NCBI GenBank assembly: GCA_041397365.1
Contig: JAWKWT010000012.1
Location: 44,287-108,286 of the forward strand
DNA from: P52-10 sp041397365
GTDB taxonomy: Bacteria > Pseudomonadota > Alphaproteobacteria > Rhizobiales > Xanthobacteraceae
Length of the DNA stretch: 64,000 nt
Direction of reading: 5' to 3'
Shown: in pieces, positions 44,823 to 54,057 of the stretch
How positions within the stretch are numbered: the stretch's first letter is position 1
How the letters are laid out: the number at the start of each line of letters is the position of its first letter
Notes under the pieces: generated by a model
Told to the model about the DNA's origin: nothing
Databases searched by the model: none
What the model saw: only the letters and a program-made list of their open reading frames with translations
Position numbers and translations under genes: made by a program

Positions 44823-45155
44823 ATGTCGCCAGAAGCGTTTCAGTCCTTTCTCGCCATCGGCATCGGCTTTGCGTTCGCAGGCGCGCTGGTCAGCTTCTAT
44901 CAGGCGGTGACGCGGCGGCCGGCCGGCTTCGGCCTTCTGATGGCCGGCGAGAAAGCGCGCGCCTTCGCCGCCGTTCCGTTTCTCGTCTTCGCCGCCCCCT
45001 TCATCATCATGCGCAACACCGTGCGCGGCCGCAGGATCGAGAACCGCCGCTTCGAATTCGTGATGATGGCGACGGTGCTGGCCGGCTTCTGGAGCATGAT
45101 GTCCGGCACGTTCTTCCTGATGATGTTGCAACTGGTCGGCTTCCTGCAAGGCTGA
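44823..45155 (+). CDS. Hypothetical small membrane protein, 110 aa
   Basis: Three membrane helices (~7-29, ~44-64 and ~83-107) with a basic loop RNTVRGRRIENRRFEF between the second and third. Resembles a small uncharacterised alphaproteobacterial membrane family (possibly DUF6949, from memory). No partner suggested by the context. Confidence 0.7.
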   Translation: MSPEAFQSFLAIGIGFAFAGALVSFYQAVTRRPAGFGLLMAGEKARAFAAVPFLVFAAPFIIMRNTVRGRRIENRRFEFVMMATVLAGFWSMMSGTFFLMMLQLVGFLQG

Positions 45156-45252
45156 TCTTCCGCGGCCTCGGACGCTCGCCAACGCCTATCGTTTCGTGGC
45201 AGTCTGCGGCTCGTGGCAAAAGACATGTCCAAAACACGTCCAGGGATGAAGC

Positions 45253-45783
45253 ATGGCGATCTATGAACTCGACGGGCAGGCGCCCGAACTTCCGGCCGAT
45301 GGCAGCTACTTCGTGGCCGAGAATGCGGTGCTGGTGGGCAAGGTCCGCCTGAAGACGGATGCCAGCGTCTGGTTCGGCTGCGTGTTGCGCGGCGACAATG
45401 AATGGATCGAAATCGGCGAGGGCTCCAACGTGCAGGAGAACACCGTCTGCCACACCGATCCGGGCCGCCCCCTGATCGTCGGCAAGAACTGCACGGTCGG
45501 CCATAATGTGATCCTGCATGGCTGCGTCATCGAGGATGGCTGCCTCGTCGGCATGGGCGCGATCGTCATGAACGGCGCGAAAATCCGCAAGGGCAGCGTG
45601 ATCGGCGCGGGCGCGATCGTCACCGAGGACAAGGAGTTTCCGGAGAACTCGCTCATCATCGGCGCGCCGGCCAAGGCGGTGCGGACGCTCACCGCCGAGC
45701 AGGTCGCCAAGCTCACGCGCGGCGCGCCGCGCTACGTGGCGAACGGCAAGCGCTTCAAGGCCGGACTGAAGAAGGTCGGCTGA
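45253..45783 (+). CDS. Gamma-carbonic anhydrase family protein, 176 aa
   Basis: Left-handed beta-helix trimer of the gamma-CA (PaaY/YrdA/Caj) group: SVWFGCVLRGDNEWIEIG (~38-55), then metal-binding His in NTVCHTD, VGHNVILHGC. The hexapeptide repeats LVGMGAIVMNGAKI and VIGAGAIVTEDKEF follow, ending GAPAKAVRTLT. Whether it hydrates CO2 or only binds metal is unknown. GATGAAGC precedes the ATG. Confidence 0.93.
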   Translation: MAIYELDGQAPELPADGSYFVAENAVLVGKVRLKTDASVWFGCVLRGDNEWIEIGEGSNVQENTVCHTDPGRPLIVGKNCTVGHNVILHGCVIEDGCLVGMGAIVMNGAKIRKGSVIGAGAIVTEDKEFPENSLIIGAPAKAVRTLTAEQVAKLTRGAPRYVANGKRFKAGLKKVG

Positions 45784-45829
45784 CCAGGAGCGCGTTTCGT
45801 CGCTCGCGAAAACCACACGGGAGGAAGCG

Positions 45830-46681
45830 ATGCCGTTTGCAGACGTCAATGGCGTCCGGCTGTCCTATGAGAGCGTCGGCGAGGGCGTTCCGCTGCTGTT
45901 CATTCATGGTGGCTATGGCGGCGCGGCGACGACGCTCGCGCCGCAGACCCACGCCATCAAGACCACGCTGCCGCGCGACAAGGTCAGGACCATCCTCTAC
46001 GACCGCCGCAACGCGGGGCTGTCGGCCTACACCGACGCGCACTACACGCTGAAGACGCTGGCCGGCGATGCGCTCGGCCTGCTCGATCATCTCGGCATCG
46101 GCAAGGCGATCATCGTCGGCTCGTCCGCGGGCGGCCCGATCGCGCTCGAGCTTGCGCTGTCGCACCCGGAGCGGGTGATCGCGTTATGCTTGCCGAACAC
46201 GGGCGCGAATCTCGCCTCGCTGGAGCGGCCGCAGGGCAAGACGCGGCGCGACCTCGTCGAGCGCAGCAAGTCGGACGGCGACAAGGCGGTGTTCGCGCAG
46301 CGCAAGGCGTCGCTGCGTATTCCCGTGCCGAGCGACAGCAAGGATCCGGCCGAAATCGCGCGTCAGGAGCATTTGAAGGCAGCGCTGCAAGCGGTGTCAG
46401 ACGACGATCTGCTGCGCTATTCGATCGGCGAGATCAGAAACTACGAGGCGTATCTGGGCGCCGACTACACCGCGCGGCTCGGCGAATTGAAGATGCCGGT
46501 GTGCATCATTCACGGCACGGCCGATCGCGTCGTGCCCTATGCGTGGGGCGAAGCGCTGCACAAGGCGATCCCGCAGTCGGAGCTGCATGCGATTCCGGAC
46601 GCCGATCACGGCATCCTGTCCTACGATGGCGCGGCGGTCGCCTTGCGCGACTGGGTCGCGCGCGTGATCGCGGCTGCCTGA
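45830..46681 (+). CDS. Alpha/beta hydrolase, 283 aa
   Basis: Alpha/beta-fold hydrolase: HGGYGGA oxyanion region (~25-31), LYDRRNAGLS, nucleophile elbow VGSSAGGPIALELAL with Ser near residue 100, Asp in HGTADRVVPY and His in DADHGILSYDG. Closest in style to haloalkane/epoxide or proline iminopeptidase relatives. Substrate unknown. A GGAGGAAGC ribosome site precedes the ATG. Confidence 0.9.
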   Translation: MPFADVNGVRLSYESVGEGVPLLFIHGGYGGAATTLAPQTHAIKTTLPRDKVRTILYDRRNAGLSAYTDAHYTLKTLAGDALGLLDHLGIGKAIIVGSSAGGPIALELALSHPERVIALCLPNTGANLASLERPQGKTRRDLVERSKSDGDKAVFAQRKASLRIPVPSDSKDPAEIARQEHLKAALQAVSDDDLLRYSIGEIRNYEAYLGADYTARLGELKMPVCIIHGTADRVVPYAWGEALHKAIPQSELHAIPDADHGILSYDGAAVALRDWVARVIAAA

Positions 46682-46996
46682 AGGGCTGACCGGGAGTTCG
46701 TTTTGTAGACGGGCTTTCCCCAATAAAACCCGTCATATTCCGCGAAAGCGGAGTATCCGTATTCAGGATCAGATCTGAGTTTCTCTCAACCCCGCCTCGG
46801 GTACTGGATGCGCGCGTGCGCGGGCATGACGGTTGTTGTTTTGCGCATTCACCCAAAACAAATTTCGAACCGGACTCTAAGATCTTCTCACCCCACAAAA
46901 AGAGTGCGGCCGAGCGTGGGGGGTGCTCGGCCGCGGGCAACCCGGTCGGGAGGGGGTGGGTGGGGGTGTGACCGGCCGCGTATCCTTTGATAGTTT
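46682..46996. other. Convergent intergenic region with repeat hairpins
   Basis: Carries hairpins ATTCCGC-GAAA-GCGGAGTAT near 46737 and GCGCGCGTGCGCGGGC near 46810, the same two-hairpin repeat style as at 28494-28590. It also holds the terminator described separately and a G-rich stretch (GGGAGGGGGTGGGTGGGGG, ~46949-46968). No gene seen. Confidence 0.55.
46901..46934 (-). terminator. Terminator of the BTLCP gene
   Basis: Perfect 10-bp stem GCGGCCGAGC/GCTCGGCCGC (46906-46915 and 46925-46934). On the minus strand it is followed by ACTCTTTTTG, i.e. a U-run, so it ends transcripts from the gene at 46997-47617. Confidence 0.8.
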
Positions 46997-47617
46997 TTAG
47001 CGCGAGCTTGCCGTCGCAACGTTCGGACGCGGCTCGCTGAGCGCCACCCAAACATTCTGGTCGGACTGGGACTGCCGCTTGACGAAGCGATAGCCGGTGT
47101 CCTTCCAGGGCAGGACGTTTTCGTTCTGGTTGTCGAGAACGAACTCGCCGCGATCCGTCTTGACGGTCAGCACCGCGTGGCCGTCGCCTTTCTTGTCGCG
47201 GACCACGGTGATGAGCAGCGCTTCGCGCGGCCAGCCGGCCTCGATCAGCATCTTGCGCTTCAGCAGAACGTAGTCCTCGCAATCGCCGTAGCCGTCGGTC
47301 GGATAGGACCATCGCTCGATCACGCCCCAGTGCTCCTGGTCCGTCATCGGCTTGACCGTCTCGTTGACCCAGCGATTGACTCGCGTCAGATCCTTCCATG
47401 CCGCCTGCGACATCACGATGTCGCGCGGCTGCGATGCGGATGTGCCGCAATCCTTCGGATTCTCCGCGCAGAATTCGATCCACCCGATCGGCGCACGCGA
47501 CACGTCACCGACGCTCGCATAGGTCGCATAAGCCAGTCTTTCGCCCGCGCTTGCAGTTCCGGTGAGCGACGCCAGTAAGATGAATGCCAGCCCGATCCCC
47601 TGCCTTCGAATTGCCAT
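46997..47617 (-). CDS. Bacterial transglutaminase-like cysteine proteinase (BTLCP), 206 aa
   Basis: Exported papain-fold enzyme of the BTLCP family (LapG-related). Signal peptide MAIRRQGIGLAFILLASLTG...ASA; catalytic Cys in YGDCEDYVLLKRKML, His in GDGHAVLTVK and Asp in FVLDNQNENVLPW. GGGGGCCACA stands before ATG 47617. LapG proteins cut adhesins under c-di-GMP control, and a PilZ (c-di-GMP-binding) protein is encoded 333 bases upstream in the same direction. No LapD or LapA is seen here. Confidence 0.9.
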   Translation of the reverse strand: MAIRRQGIGLAFILLASLTGTASAGERLAYATYASVGDVSRAPIGWIEFCAENPKDCGTSASQPRDIVMSQAAWKDLTRVNRWVNETVKPMTDQEHWGVIERWSYPTDGYGDCEDYVLLKRKMLIEAGWPREALLITVVRDKKGDGHAVLTVKTDRGEFVLDNQNENVLPWKDTGYRFVKRQSQSDQNVWVALSEPRPNVATASSR

Positions 47618-47692
47618 TGTGGCCCCCTGTTTTTCTTGTTGGGCCACCTTTCGCACAGAGGATTTGCGCCGCCGCTAAGTTGGACGCGCGCT

Positions 47693-47758
47693 ATTGAGAC
47701 GATTGCGATTCAAACTCGACGCAAATTTTAGTCGAATTTGAATCGATTTCGTCTCAAT
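47693..47758. repeat. 66-bp near-perfect palindrome, AT-rich
   Basis: ATTGAGACGA (47693-47702) pairs with TCGTCTCAAT (47749-47758). Inside, GATTCAAACTCGAC (47707-47720) pairs with GTCGAATTTGAATC (47731-47744) with one mismatch, leaving a 10-base loop. A further GATTCAAATTTTATCGATT lies ~20 bases away (~47778). It lies 76 bases upstream of the BTLCP start. No T-run follows, so an operator is more likely than a terminator. The rest of the 333-bp gap shows nothing. Confidence 0.7.
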
Positions 47759-47950
47759 TCCGAAACAACTGCGTTTGATTCAAATTTTATCGATTAACGC
47801 GGCCAACGCCTGCGAAACGGGCGCTGCGAACGCTGAGACCGCCCGCGCTTAACCAAGAGGCGGGCGTCGCGATGTCGGGATTTGTTGGAGGTTTCGCCGC
47901 TTGGCGGCCGTCACCCGCGCCCTGCGCGCATCGCGCGGGGCGAATTCCGT

Positions 47951-48571
47951 TTACCGGGCGGTGACGTTGTCTTCGATGTCTTCCGCCAGTTGCGGATGCT
48001 GGAACTCGATCGCGAAGCCGTCTTCGATCGGACGCACGACGCGCGATTGCACCCGCCCGAGCGTGACCGGGGCGCCGATCTCCAGCGCGACGTCGGTCTT
48101 GATTGCCGCGCCCGAGAGCGACAGGTCGAGAATGCGGCACATGATCCGCGCGCCGTCCGCCAGCGTCAGCACCGCGCTCGGATTGCGCGGTACGATGCGG
48201 TCGTGGCGGCGATCCTCGGGCAGGTTCAGAATATGGCGGTTCGCCAGCCATGTGAGTTGCGCGGCGAGCTTGTCGCGCTTGCGCGGCGTCGCCAGCACGG
48301 TCATGGCGAAGCCGTTATCGGTGAGGCGGACGATCTTGCCTTCGACGCGGCCGATGTGGTCGAGATAGACGATCACGCGCTCGCCGACGGCGCCGATGCC
48401 CGGCGCATACATGGCAAGGCCGCCCGGCGACATGTTGATGACCTGACACGGAAACTCGCGGTGGTCGGAAAGCATGTAGCGGCCGAGCAACTGCACCTTG
48501 ACGCGCTGATATCGTCGGCGTTCCTCGCGACGCGGCGCTGGGGAAGCAGGAGACTTTTGCGGGAACGCCAT
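47951..48571 (-). CDS. Tandem PilZ-domain protein, 206 aa
   Basis: Two PilZ-like domains. The first starts RREERRRYQRVKVQLLGRYM (the RxxxR c-di-GMP motif) with CQVINMSPGGLAMYAP (the D/NxSxxG motif, here NMSPGG). The second has RNPSAVLTLADG and CRILDLSLSGAAIKT (DLSLSG). Likely binds cyclic di-GMP. Start 48571 gives MAFPQKSP; the upstream extension is less likely. Confidence 0.88.
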   Translation of the reverse strand: MAFPQKSPASPAPRREERRRYQRVKVQLLGRYMLSDHREFPCQVINMSPGGLAMYAPGIGAVGERVIVYLDHIGRVEGKIVRLTDNGFAMTVLATPRKRDKLAAQLTWLANRHILNLPEDRRHDRIVPRNPSAVLTLADGARIMCRILDLSLSGAAIKTDVALEIGAPVTLGRVQSRVVRPIEDGFAIEFQHPQLAEDIEDNVTAR

Positions 48572-48654
48572 GATTTCCAAGCGCTGGAGTGCTCTTACGG
48601 TATTTTGCAACCTTAAAATGGCAGGGTTAATGCGGCGTTAGCGGGGGTGGGCGC

Positions 48655-49254
48655 TCAGATATCCCGGCCGCTGCCTTCGTAGACCATGAAACCTCGCGCG
48701 ATCGCGAGCTTGCGGATCGTGCGCTGCCGGATCGTATGGCGACGATAGCCGAGATGCCGCCAGCTTGTCAGCGTCAGATCGCTCAAGGAAACCGGCGAAC
48801 CGGGGGCGGCTGCGGTCAGCGGCACCAGCGAACCCGCAACGCTCGGGTGGGCGGCGGCCGGATCCGCGAGAAACGGCAGCAGCAGCAATTCGAGATAGCG
48901 GGGCGCATGGCTGCCCTGTTGCAAGGGGTCGCCTTGCTGCAAATTCGCGCCGGCCACGGTGGCGATGTTTTCCTCGGTCGCGATGGTCAGAAGATCGAAC
49001 AGTTCTTGCCGGCTTTGCGCGTCCCACAGGCCGAGAAAATCCTGCCCCTTGATATCGCGCCCGGCCAGCGCGCACAGGCGCGTTCCGGCGACGCGGATCG
49101 GGAAGGTTTCGTCACGTTCCGCCGACAGCAGGAACATGTCGCCGATCAGGTGACGGATCGGGCCAGGCGACAGCGCGTCGCGGTTCGGCGCGATTTCGTC
49201 GCCGCGCAGGGCGTCCCAGCAGTCGAACAGTTCGCGCGTCGTGGCGTGTTTCAT
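48655..49254 (-). CDS. PAS-like (PAS_5) domain protein, 199 aa
   Basis: The N-terminal ~140 residues follow the PAS_5 pattern of alphaproteobacterial single-domain proteins: LFDCWDALRGDEIAPNRDAL, ETFPIRVAGTRLCALAGRDIKG, FLGLWDAQSRQELFDLL, YLELLLLPFL. A basic C-terminal tail follows (YRRHTIRQRTIRKL). No output domain. Possibly a small sensor; it points away from the rhomboid gene. Confidence 0.82.
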   Translation of the reverse strand: MKHATTRELFDCWDALRGDEIAPNRDALSPGPIRHLIGDMFLLSAERDETFPIRVAGTRLCALAGRDIKGQDFLGLWDAQSRQELFDLLTIATEENIATVAGANLQQGDPLQQGSHAPRYLELLLLPFLADPAAAHPSVAGSLVPLTAAAPGSPVSLSDLTLTSWRHLGYRRHTIRQRTIRKLAIARGFMVYEGSGRDI

Positions 49255-49538
49255 GCTTTAACCAAGTGACGCAGCCTTGTTTCGGTCCGGGCCAATCTTG
49301 TCCCGATATAGATACCGTTCGAGCGACGCGCCGCCGTCCGCACGACATTGCATCGTCCATGCCCCATGCCTTGAATCATGCCTTGAATCCGGCCGGGGCG
49401 CTTTTGCTTTGTGCCGTTAAGGTTAAATTAACCATGCGCTGTGGACGGAGCCCTCCGCCGAGGTGGCTCGCAAGCGCTTGCGCCGGCGGCGCAAGCCGCT
49501 TATTCCGGCGTTTCCCGTGATGAAGGAACGCCCCGTTC
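49255..49538. other. Divergent intergenic region, ~280 bp
   Basis: Promoter space for the PAS protein (minus) and rhomboid gene (plus). Contains a short direct repeat (CATGCCTTGAAT twice near 49365-49388). No RNA gene or mobile element seen. Confidence 0.35.
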
Positions 49539-50303
49539 GTGACCGAACCTGAAGCCCCGCGCGAGCCGGTCCTCAACCTGCCGGGCGCGCTCACCGCGAT
49601 TCTTGTCCTGCTTGCGGGAATCCATGCGTTCCGCGCCATCCTTCCGGCCGAGTCCGACGAATGGATCATCCGGACATTCGGTTTCATCCCCGCGCGCTAC
49701 GACAGCGCCGTGCCGGCCTATCTGTTCGCCGAATATGGCGGCCGGGCCGCGAAGATCTGGACCTTCATCACCTACAGCTTCCTGCATGCCGACCTGACCC
49801 ACATCGCTTTCAACATGCTGTGGCTGCTGCCGTTCGGCAGCGCCGTGGCGCGCCGTTTCGGGCCGGTGCGCTTCTTCCTGTTGCTGGCGGTGTCGTCGGT
49901 GGCGGGGGCGGGCGCGCATCTTCTGACGCATGCGCGCGAACTCGCGCCGATGATCGGCGCATCAGCGGCGGTGTCCGGCGCGATGGCGGCGGCGATCCGC
50001 TTCGCGTTCGGGCGCGGCAGCTTTCTGTCGTTCCGGCGGGGCGACGCGGATGCCGCAGCGCGAATCCCGGCGCTGCCGTTGTTTGTTGCGCTGCGACATC
50101 CGCGCGTGATCGCGTTTCTGGCGGTCTGGTTCGGAATCAACATCGTTTTCGGCCTCGGCTCGACGCCGTTCGCCTCGCCGACGCAAAGTGTCGCATGGCA
50201 GGCGCATATCGGCGGCTTCCTCGCCGGACTGCTGCTTTTCTCGATTTTCGACCCCATTCCCCCGCATCGCGCCGCGCCGGACGATCATCAGCTCGCCGGC
50301 TGA
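49539..50303 (+). CDS. Rhomboid-family intramembrane serine protease, 254 aa
   Basis: Membrane protease with six or more helices. Catalytic Ser in the GASAAVSGAM motif (~146-155), catalytic His in AHIGGFLAGLLLF (~227) and the conserved HADLTHIAFNMLWL (~83-96) that follows the first loop. Start GTG 49539. Substrates unknown. It ends ~130 bases before the CBS gene. Confidence 0.92.
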   Translation: MTEPEAPREPVLNLPGALTAILVLLAGIHAFRAILPAESDEWIIRTFGFIPARYDSAVPAYLFAEYGGRAAKIWTFITYSFLHADLTHIAFNMLWLLPFGSAVARRFGPVRFFLLLAVSSVAGAGAHLLTHARELAPMIGASAAVSGAMAAAIRFAFGRGSFLSFRRGDADAAARIPALPLFVALRHPRVIAFLAVWFGINIVFGLGSTPFASPTQSVAWQAHIGGFLAGLLLFSIFDPIPPHRAAPDDHQLAG

Positions 50304-50437
50304 CGCTGCGGTCCTTGCCGGAACGGCGGGCTTGATCCATCATTCGAGAACTATGACGACGCTGCGCCGTTTCTTGTTTTGCAGGAATATCGACCGCGTT
50401 GCGTAACGAGCGCGGTCGCCGTGACATGGAGGCGACA

Positions 50438-50866
50438 ATGACCGTTCGTGCGATTCTCGACACCAAGGGGCGTCAGGTTTTCAGCATCGGTGCCGACGCC
50501 ACGATTTCCCAGGCGGCGAAACTTCTGGCCGATCGCCGGATCGGCTCGGTTCTGGTGATGGCCGGGGAAGATCTCGAAGGCGTGCTGTCGGAGCGTGACA
50601 TCGTTCGCGCGTTGAGCGAGCGCGGCGCTGCCATTCTCGACGAGCCGGTCCGCGGCATCATGACGACGAAAGTGATGACCTGCCGCTGGACCGACACGGT
50701 CAGTCTCATCATGGAGAAGATGACGGAAGGAAAGTTCCGGCATCTGCCGGTCGTCGAGGAGCGGCGCGTCGTCGGCGTCATCTCGATCGGCGATGTCGTC
50801 AAGCATCGTCTCAAGGAATTCGAGAACGAGCAGGAAGCGCTTCGCGATTACATCAAGACGGCTTGA
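50438..50866 (+). CDS. Two-CBS-domain protein, 142 aa
   Basis: Pair of CBS domains: ISQAAKLLADRRIGSVLVM...LEGVLSERDIVRAL (~24-58) and DTVSLIMEKMTEGKFRHLPVV...VVGVISIGDVVKHRL (~88-125). It probably binds adenine nucleotides (AMP/ATP/NAD) and regulates a partner. GGAGG precedes ATG 50438. Common single-gene CBS protein of alphaproteobacteria; the partner is not evident. Confidence 0.92.
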   Translation: MTVRAILDTKGRQVFSIGADATISQAAKLLADRRIGSVLVMAGEDLEGVLSERDIVRALSERGAAILDEPVRGIMTTKVMTCRWTDTVSLIMEKMTEGKFRHLPVVEERRVVGVISIGDVVKHRLKEFENEQEALRDYIKTA

Positions 50867-50871
50867 GTCAT

Positions 50872-51956
50872 CTATTTGACTTCGGCCGATGCGTTCGCGG
50901 CGGCGTCGGCGATCGCCTCCGGCGCGGGAGCCGGCTCCGGCGCTGGCGCGGGCTTGTAGTCCGGTGCGAGAATCGAGATCGCTTCCTCGATCGATTCGAT
51001 CGTGCGCTCGGCGGCGCGCGTGCCGTGGGCGATCGTTTCCTCCGCGCGGTGGAAATCGAACCAGCCGATATTGCCGACGCGCGGCGAAATCAGCACGTCG
51101 GGCGGATCGCCGGCGAGGCGCGCGCGGGTGATGCGGTCCTGCATGATGTTGAAGGCTTCCACCATCACCGTCGAAATGCCCGGCCGGTCCATGCCGCCGA
51201 AAAATTCCCGCTTCATGCTGCGCTCGGACGTAAACAGCTTGCCGATGCCGCGCTTTTGCGCGGGCGGTGGCTCCGCCGCCATGGGGATCAGTTCGGGCGG
51301 CGTGCCGTAGGATGAAATCGTGCCGCTGTGGCCGAAATTGTCGGCGTTGAGGTTCACCGCGATGACGATCTCCGCGCCGAGCGCGCGCGCGGCCGAAATC
51401 GGCACCGGATTGACAAGCGCGCCATCGACCAGCCAGCGGTCCCCGATCATCACCGGCGAAAAAATTCCGGGCAGGGCGTAGGACGCGCGAACCGCGTCGA
51501 CGAGGCGGCCATGCGTCAGCCAGATCTCGTGGCCGGTGGTGATCTCGGTGGCGATGGCGGCGAATTTCGTCGGAAGCTCCTCGATCAGCCGTTTGCCGAG
51601 CGACTCTTCAAGTTCCGCAGCGAGCTTCGCGCCGCCGATCAGGCCCGATCCGTTCAACTGGATGTCGAGATAGCCGAACACGTTGCGGGGCTTGAGACCG
51701 CGCGCCCAGGCTTCAAACGTGTCGAGATGGTCCGACACGTAAGCGCCGGCGACGGCGGCGCCGATCGAAGTGCCGACGATCACGTCGGGACGATACCGTG
51801 GGCGAGGAGGGTGCGCAGAATACCGATATGCGCGAAGCCGCGCGCCGCGCCGCCGCCCAGCGCCAGTCCGATCATCGGCCGTCGCATCGGTCCGAGACCC
51901 GCGCCCGCGGGCTTCGGCTTGACGTCCTTGTCGCGGCTGAACCAGCTCTGAAGCAC
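50872..51956 (-). CDS. Patatin-like phospholipase, ~361 aa (one indel as assembled)
   Basis: Patatin-fold lipid hydrolase (RssA-like). Oxyanion motif GGGAARGFAHIGIL (start frame), then after the break the nucleophile GTSIG in DVIVGTSIGAAVAG, and the catalytic Asp in LVDGALVNPVP. The frame breaks at GGG 51787-51789, where one missing base turns IVPDVIVG into a stop. GTG 51956 (VLQSWFSRDK) is the probable start. A C-terminal Pro/Ala-rich tail ends ASAEVK. Convergent with the CBS gene. Confidence 0.87.
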
Positions 51957-52106
51957 GGCGCTCTCCTGCCTGTTTCGCGGCATCCGGAATGCACGCGATA
52001 TAGCATCTCGCGGCGATTTCCGAAGGGCGGCGTAGGCGGTTTCGGGGCATTTGGTTGACGGCGAGCCGAGGCTTGAAAATGCCGCGTTTTGTGGCAAGAA
52101 CCGGCC

Positions 52107-53191
52107 ATGGGGAAGCGTAGCCGCAGTCGGCCACAATCGATGTCCGTATGTCGCCGGATTCTGGCGGCGGCGATGCTTCTTGCCTTGAGCTGCGCACCGT
52201 CGCAGGCGCAGTTCTTCGGTGGCGGCGACCGCTCCTCCGGGGCCAGCGCCGTTCCGCCGGCTCCGATTCCGCTTCCCGAAGGCAGCGGCGGCCCGCGCTC
52301 AATCTCGCGCCATCCTCCGGTCCCGCCGCCGTGCCGCCGCCCGCCGTGGGCCAGCCGATGCTGGCGATCCCGCCGGCCGGCAATATCGCGCCGTCCGCGC
52401 CCGCCGCCGCGACGGCGGCCGTGCATGCGGGGAACCAGGCGGTGCTGGCGCTCAGCGCCAGATTCGGCAAGGATTTGCCGGGCGTGACCGGCGGCGTCAT
52501 CTGGCGGGTCTATTCCGACAAGCCGGACGCCAGCGGCGCATTCCGCCTGCTGCGGGAGGACCGTTCGCCGACGCCGAACATCGTGCTGCCGCCGGGCAGC
52601 TATGTCGTGCATGCGAGCCTCGGGCTCGCTAGCGCCGTGCGGCCGGTGACGCTGCGGCAGGACACCACGCGCGAAGCGTTCGAGATTCCAGCCGGCGGAC
52701 TGCGCATCGAGGGGCGCGTCGGCACCACCCGCATCCCCGCCGGACAAGTCACATTCAGCCTCTACAAGGGCAGCCAGTTCGACGCGAGCGACCAGGCGCC
52801 GATCGCGCAGAACGTGCCGTCCGGCGACGTCGCGCTGGTGCCGGAGGGGCAATATTACATCGTCTCCAATTATGGCGACGGCAATTCGGTCGTCCGCTCC
52901 GACATCCGCGTGCAGGCGAGCAAGCTCACCGATGTCACGGTGACGCATCGCGCGGCGTTGATCCTGCTGAAGCTGGTCAGCGAGGCCGGCGGCGAGGCGC
53001 TCGCCAACACGTCATGGACCGTGCTGACGCCCGGCGGCGACGTCGTCAAGGAATCGATCGGCGCGTTTCCGCGCATGGTGCTGGCCGAGGGCCAATACCG
53101 CGCGATCGCGCGCAACGAAGGCCGGCTGTTCGAACGCAATTTCGATGTCGTGAACGGCGTCGATCGCGAGATCGAGGTTCTGTCGCGCTAA
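52107..53191 (+). CDS. Exported hypothetical protein, ~361 aa (one indel as assembled)
   Basis: Signal peptide (CRRILAAAMLLALSCAPSQA-Q) and a Gly/Pro linker, then a frame break near 52292-52295 (one missing G). The continuing frame gives PALNLAPSSGPAAVPPP and a beta-rich body with repeats of the kind VLPPGSYVVHASLGLA, LVPEGQYYIVSNYGDGN and VLAEGQYRAIARNEG. This suggests three carboxypeptidase-regulatory or Ig-like domains. No function known. Start may also be 52140. Confidence 0.72.
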
Positions 53192-53209
53192 CAAGTTTCC
53201 GTTGTGACG

Positions 53210-53325
53210 TCGTCATGGCCGGGTGTATCCCGGCCATCTACGTCTTTCTTGCACGTCCTTCCTGAACTGAGTCGCCGTTAAGACGTGGATGCCCGGCATG
53301 AAGCCGGGCATGACGGAGAATGACT
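53210..53325. repeat. Intergenic hairpin repeat
   Basis: GTCATGGCCGGGTGTATCCCGGCCAT and GTGGATGCCCGGCATGAAGCCGGGCATGAC. The second hairpin also occurs as a variant at ~53945-53985 (ATGCCCGGTACAAGAGACCGGGCAT). Both belong to the paired-hairpin repeat family of this genome. Confidence 0.65.
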
Positions 53326-53349
53326 GCCGTTCAGCACAAACAAGACGTG

Positions 53350-53910
53350 CTAAAACCGCGTCACGATCTCGCGCAGGTCGGGGCGGTCGCGATCCTCGAC
53401 CGGCCGGGTGGCGCGGCCGATATGCACGAAGCCGGCGAGCTTCTCGTCCGGTGCGAGACCCAGCGCATCGAGCGTGTCGCGATCGAACGCCGCCCAGCCG
53501 GTCAGCCAGTTGGCGACATAGCCCAGCGCATTCGCCGCCGTGATGATGTTCATCACGCTCGCGCCCGCGGACAATTCCTGCTCCCAGAGCGGAATTTTCA
53601 CATGCTGGCGCGCGCGGCTCACCACCGCGATCACCAGCGGTGCATGCAGGAATTTCTTGCGCTCGACCTCCACCTGATCGTCGGTGGCGGCGAGATTTCG
53701 TTCCTTGAAAATGGCGGCGAAGATGTCGCCGGCGCGGCTGCGTGCGTCGCCTTCGAGACACGATGAAGCGCCACGGCGCGAGCTTGCCGTGATCCGGCAC
53801 GCGCGCCGAGCGTCAGGATCGTCTCAAGCTCGGACCCGAGGGCCGGGGCCGCTCATCTCCATCGGCTTGACCGAGCGGCGCGTCTTCAGAAGATCGATGG
53901 TGTTCGACAT
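53350..53910 (-). CDS. Nitroreductase-family protein, ~187 aa (three indels as assembled)
   Basis: FMN-dependent nitroreductase. From ATG 53910 it starts MSNTIDLLKTRRSVKPMEM, then shifts frame three times within ~150 bases. ELETILTLGAR, then PDHGKLAPWRFIV, then the final frame with DIFAAIFKERNL, HAPLVIAVVS, SAGASVMNIITAANALGYVANWLTG and RPDLREIVTRF. The three shifts add up to a whole codon, so both ends are in the same frame. The likely causes are an extra C in CCCC (~53840), two missing bases in a GC repeat (~53805) and an extra T (~53765). I read this as sequence error in an otherwise normal gene. Confidence 0.8.
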
Positions 53911-54057
53911 GGGCCCACGCTTGTTCGGAGATTGACGTTGATGATCTAAAGACGTGAATGCCCGGTACAAGAGACCGGGCATGACGAATCCTGCAATTTG
54001 GAGAGTTTCCAGGCGGTTGCCGCGGCGAGATGGATCGCCGCGGCGACAGTTCGCGGC

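Noticed and set aside
46949..46968. G-rich run as a G-quadruplex element
   Set aside because: Four G-runs are present, but it sits beyond a normal terminator in convergent space; no evidence of function.
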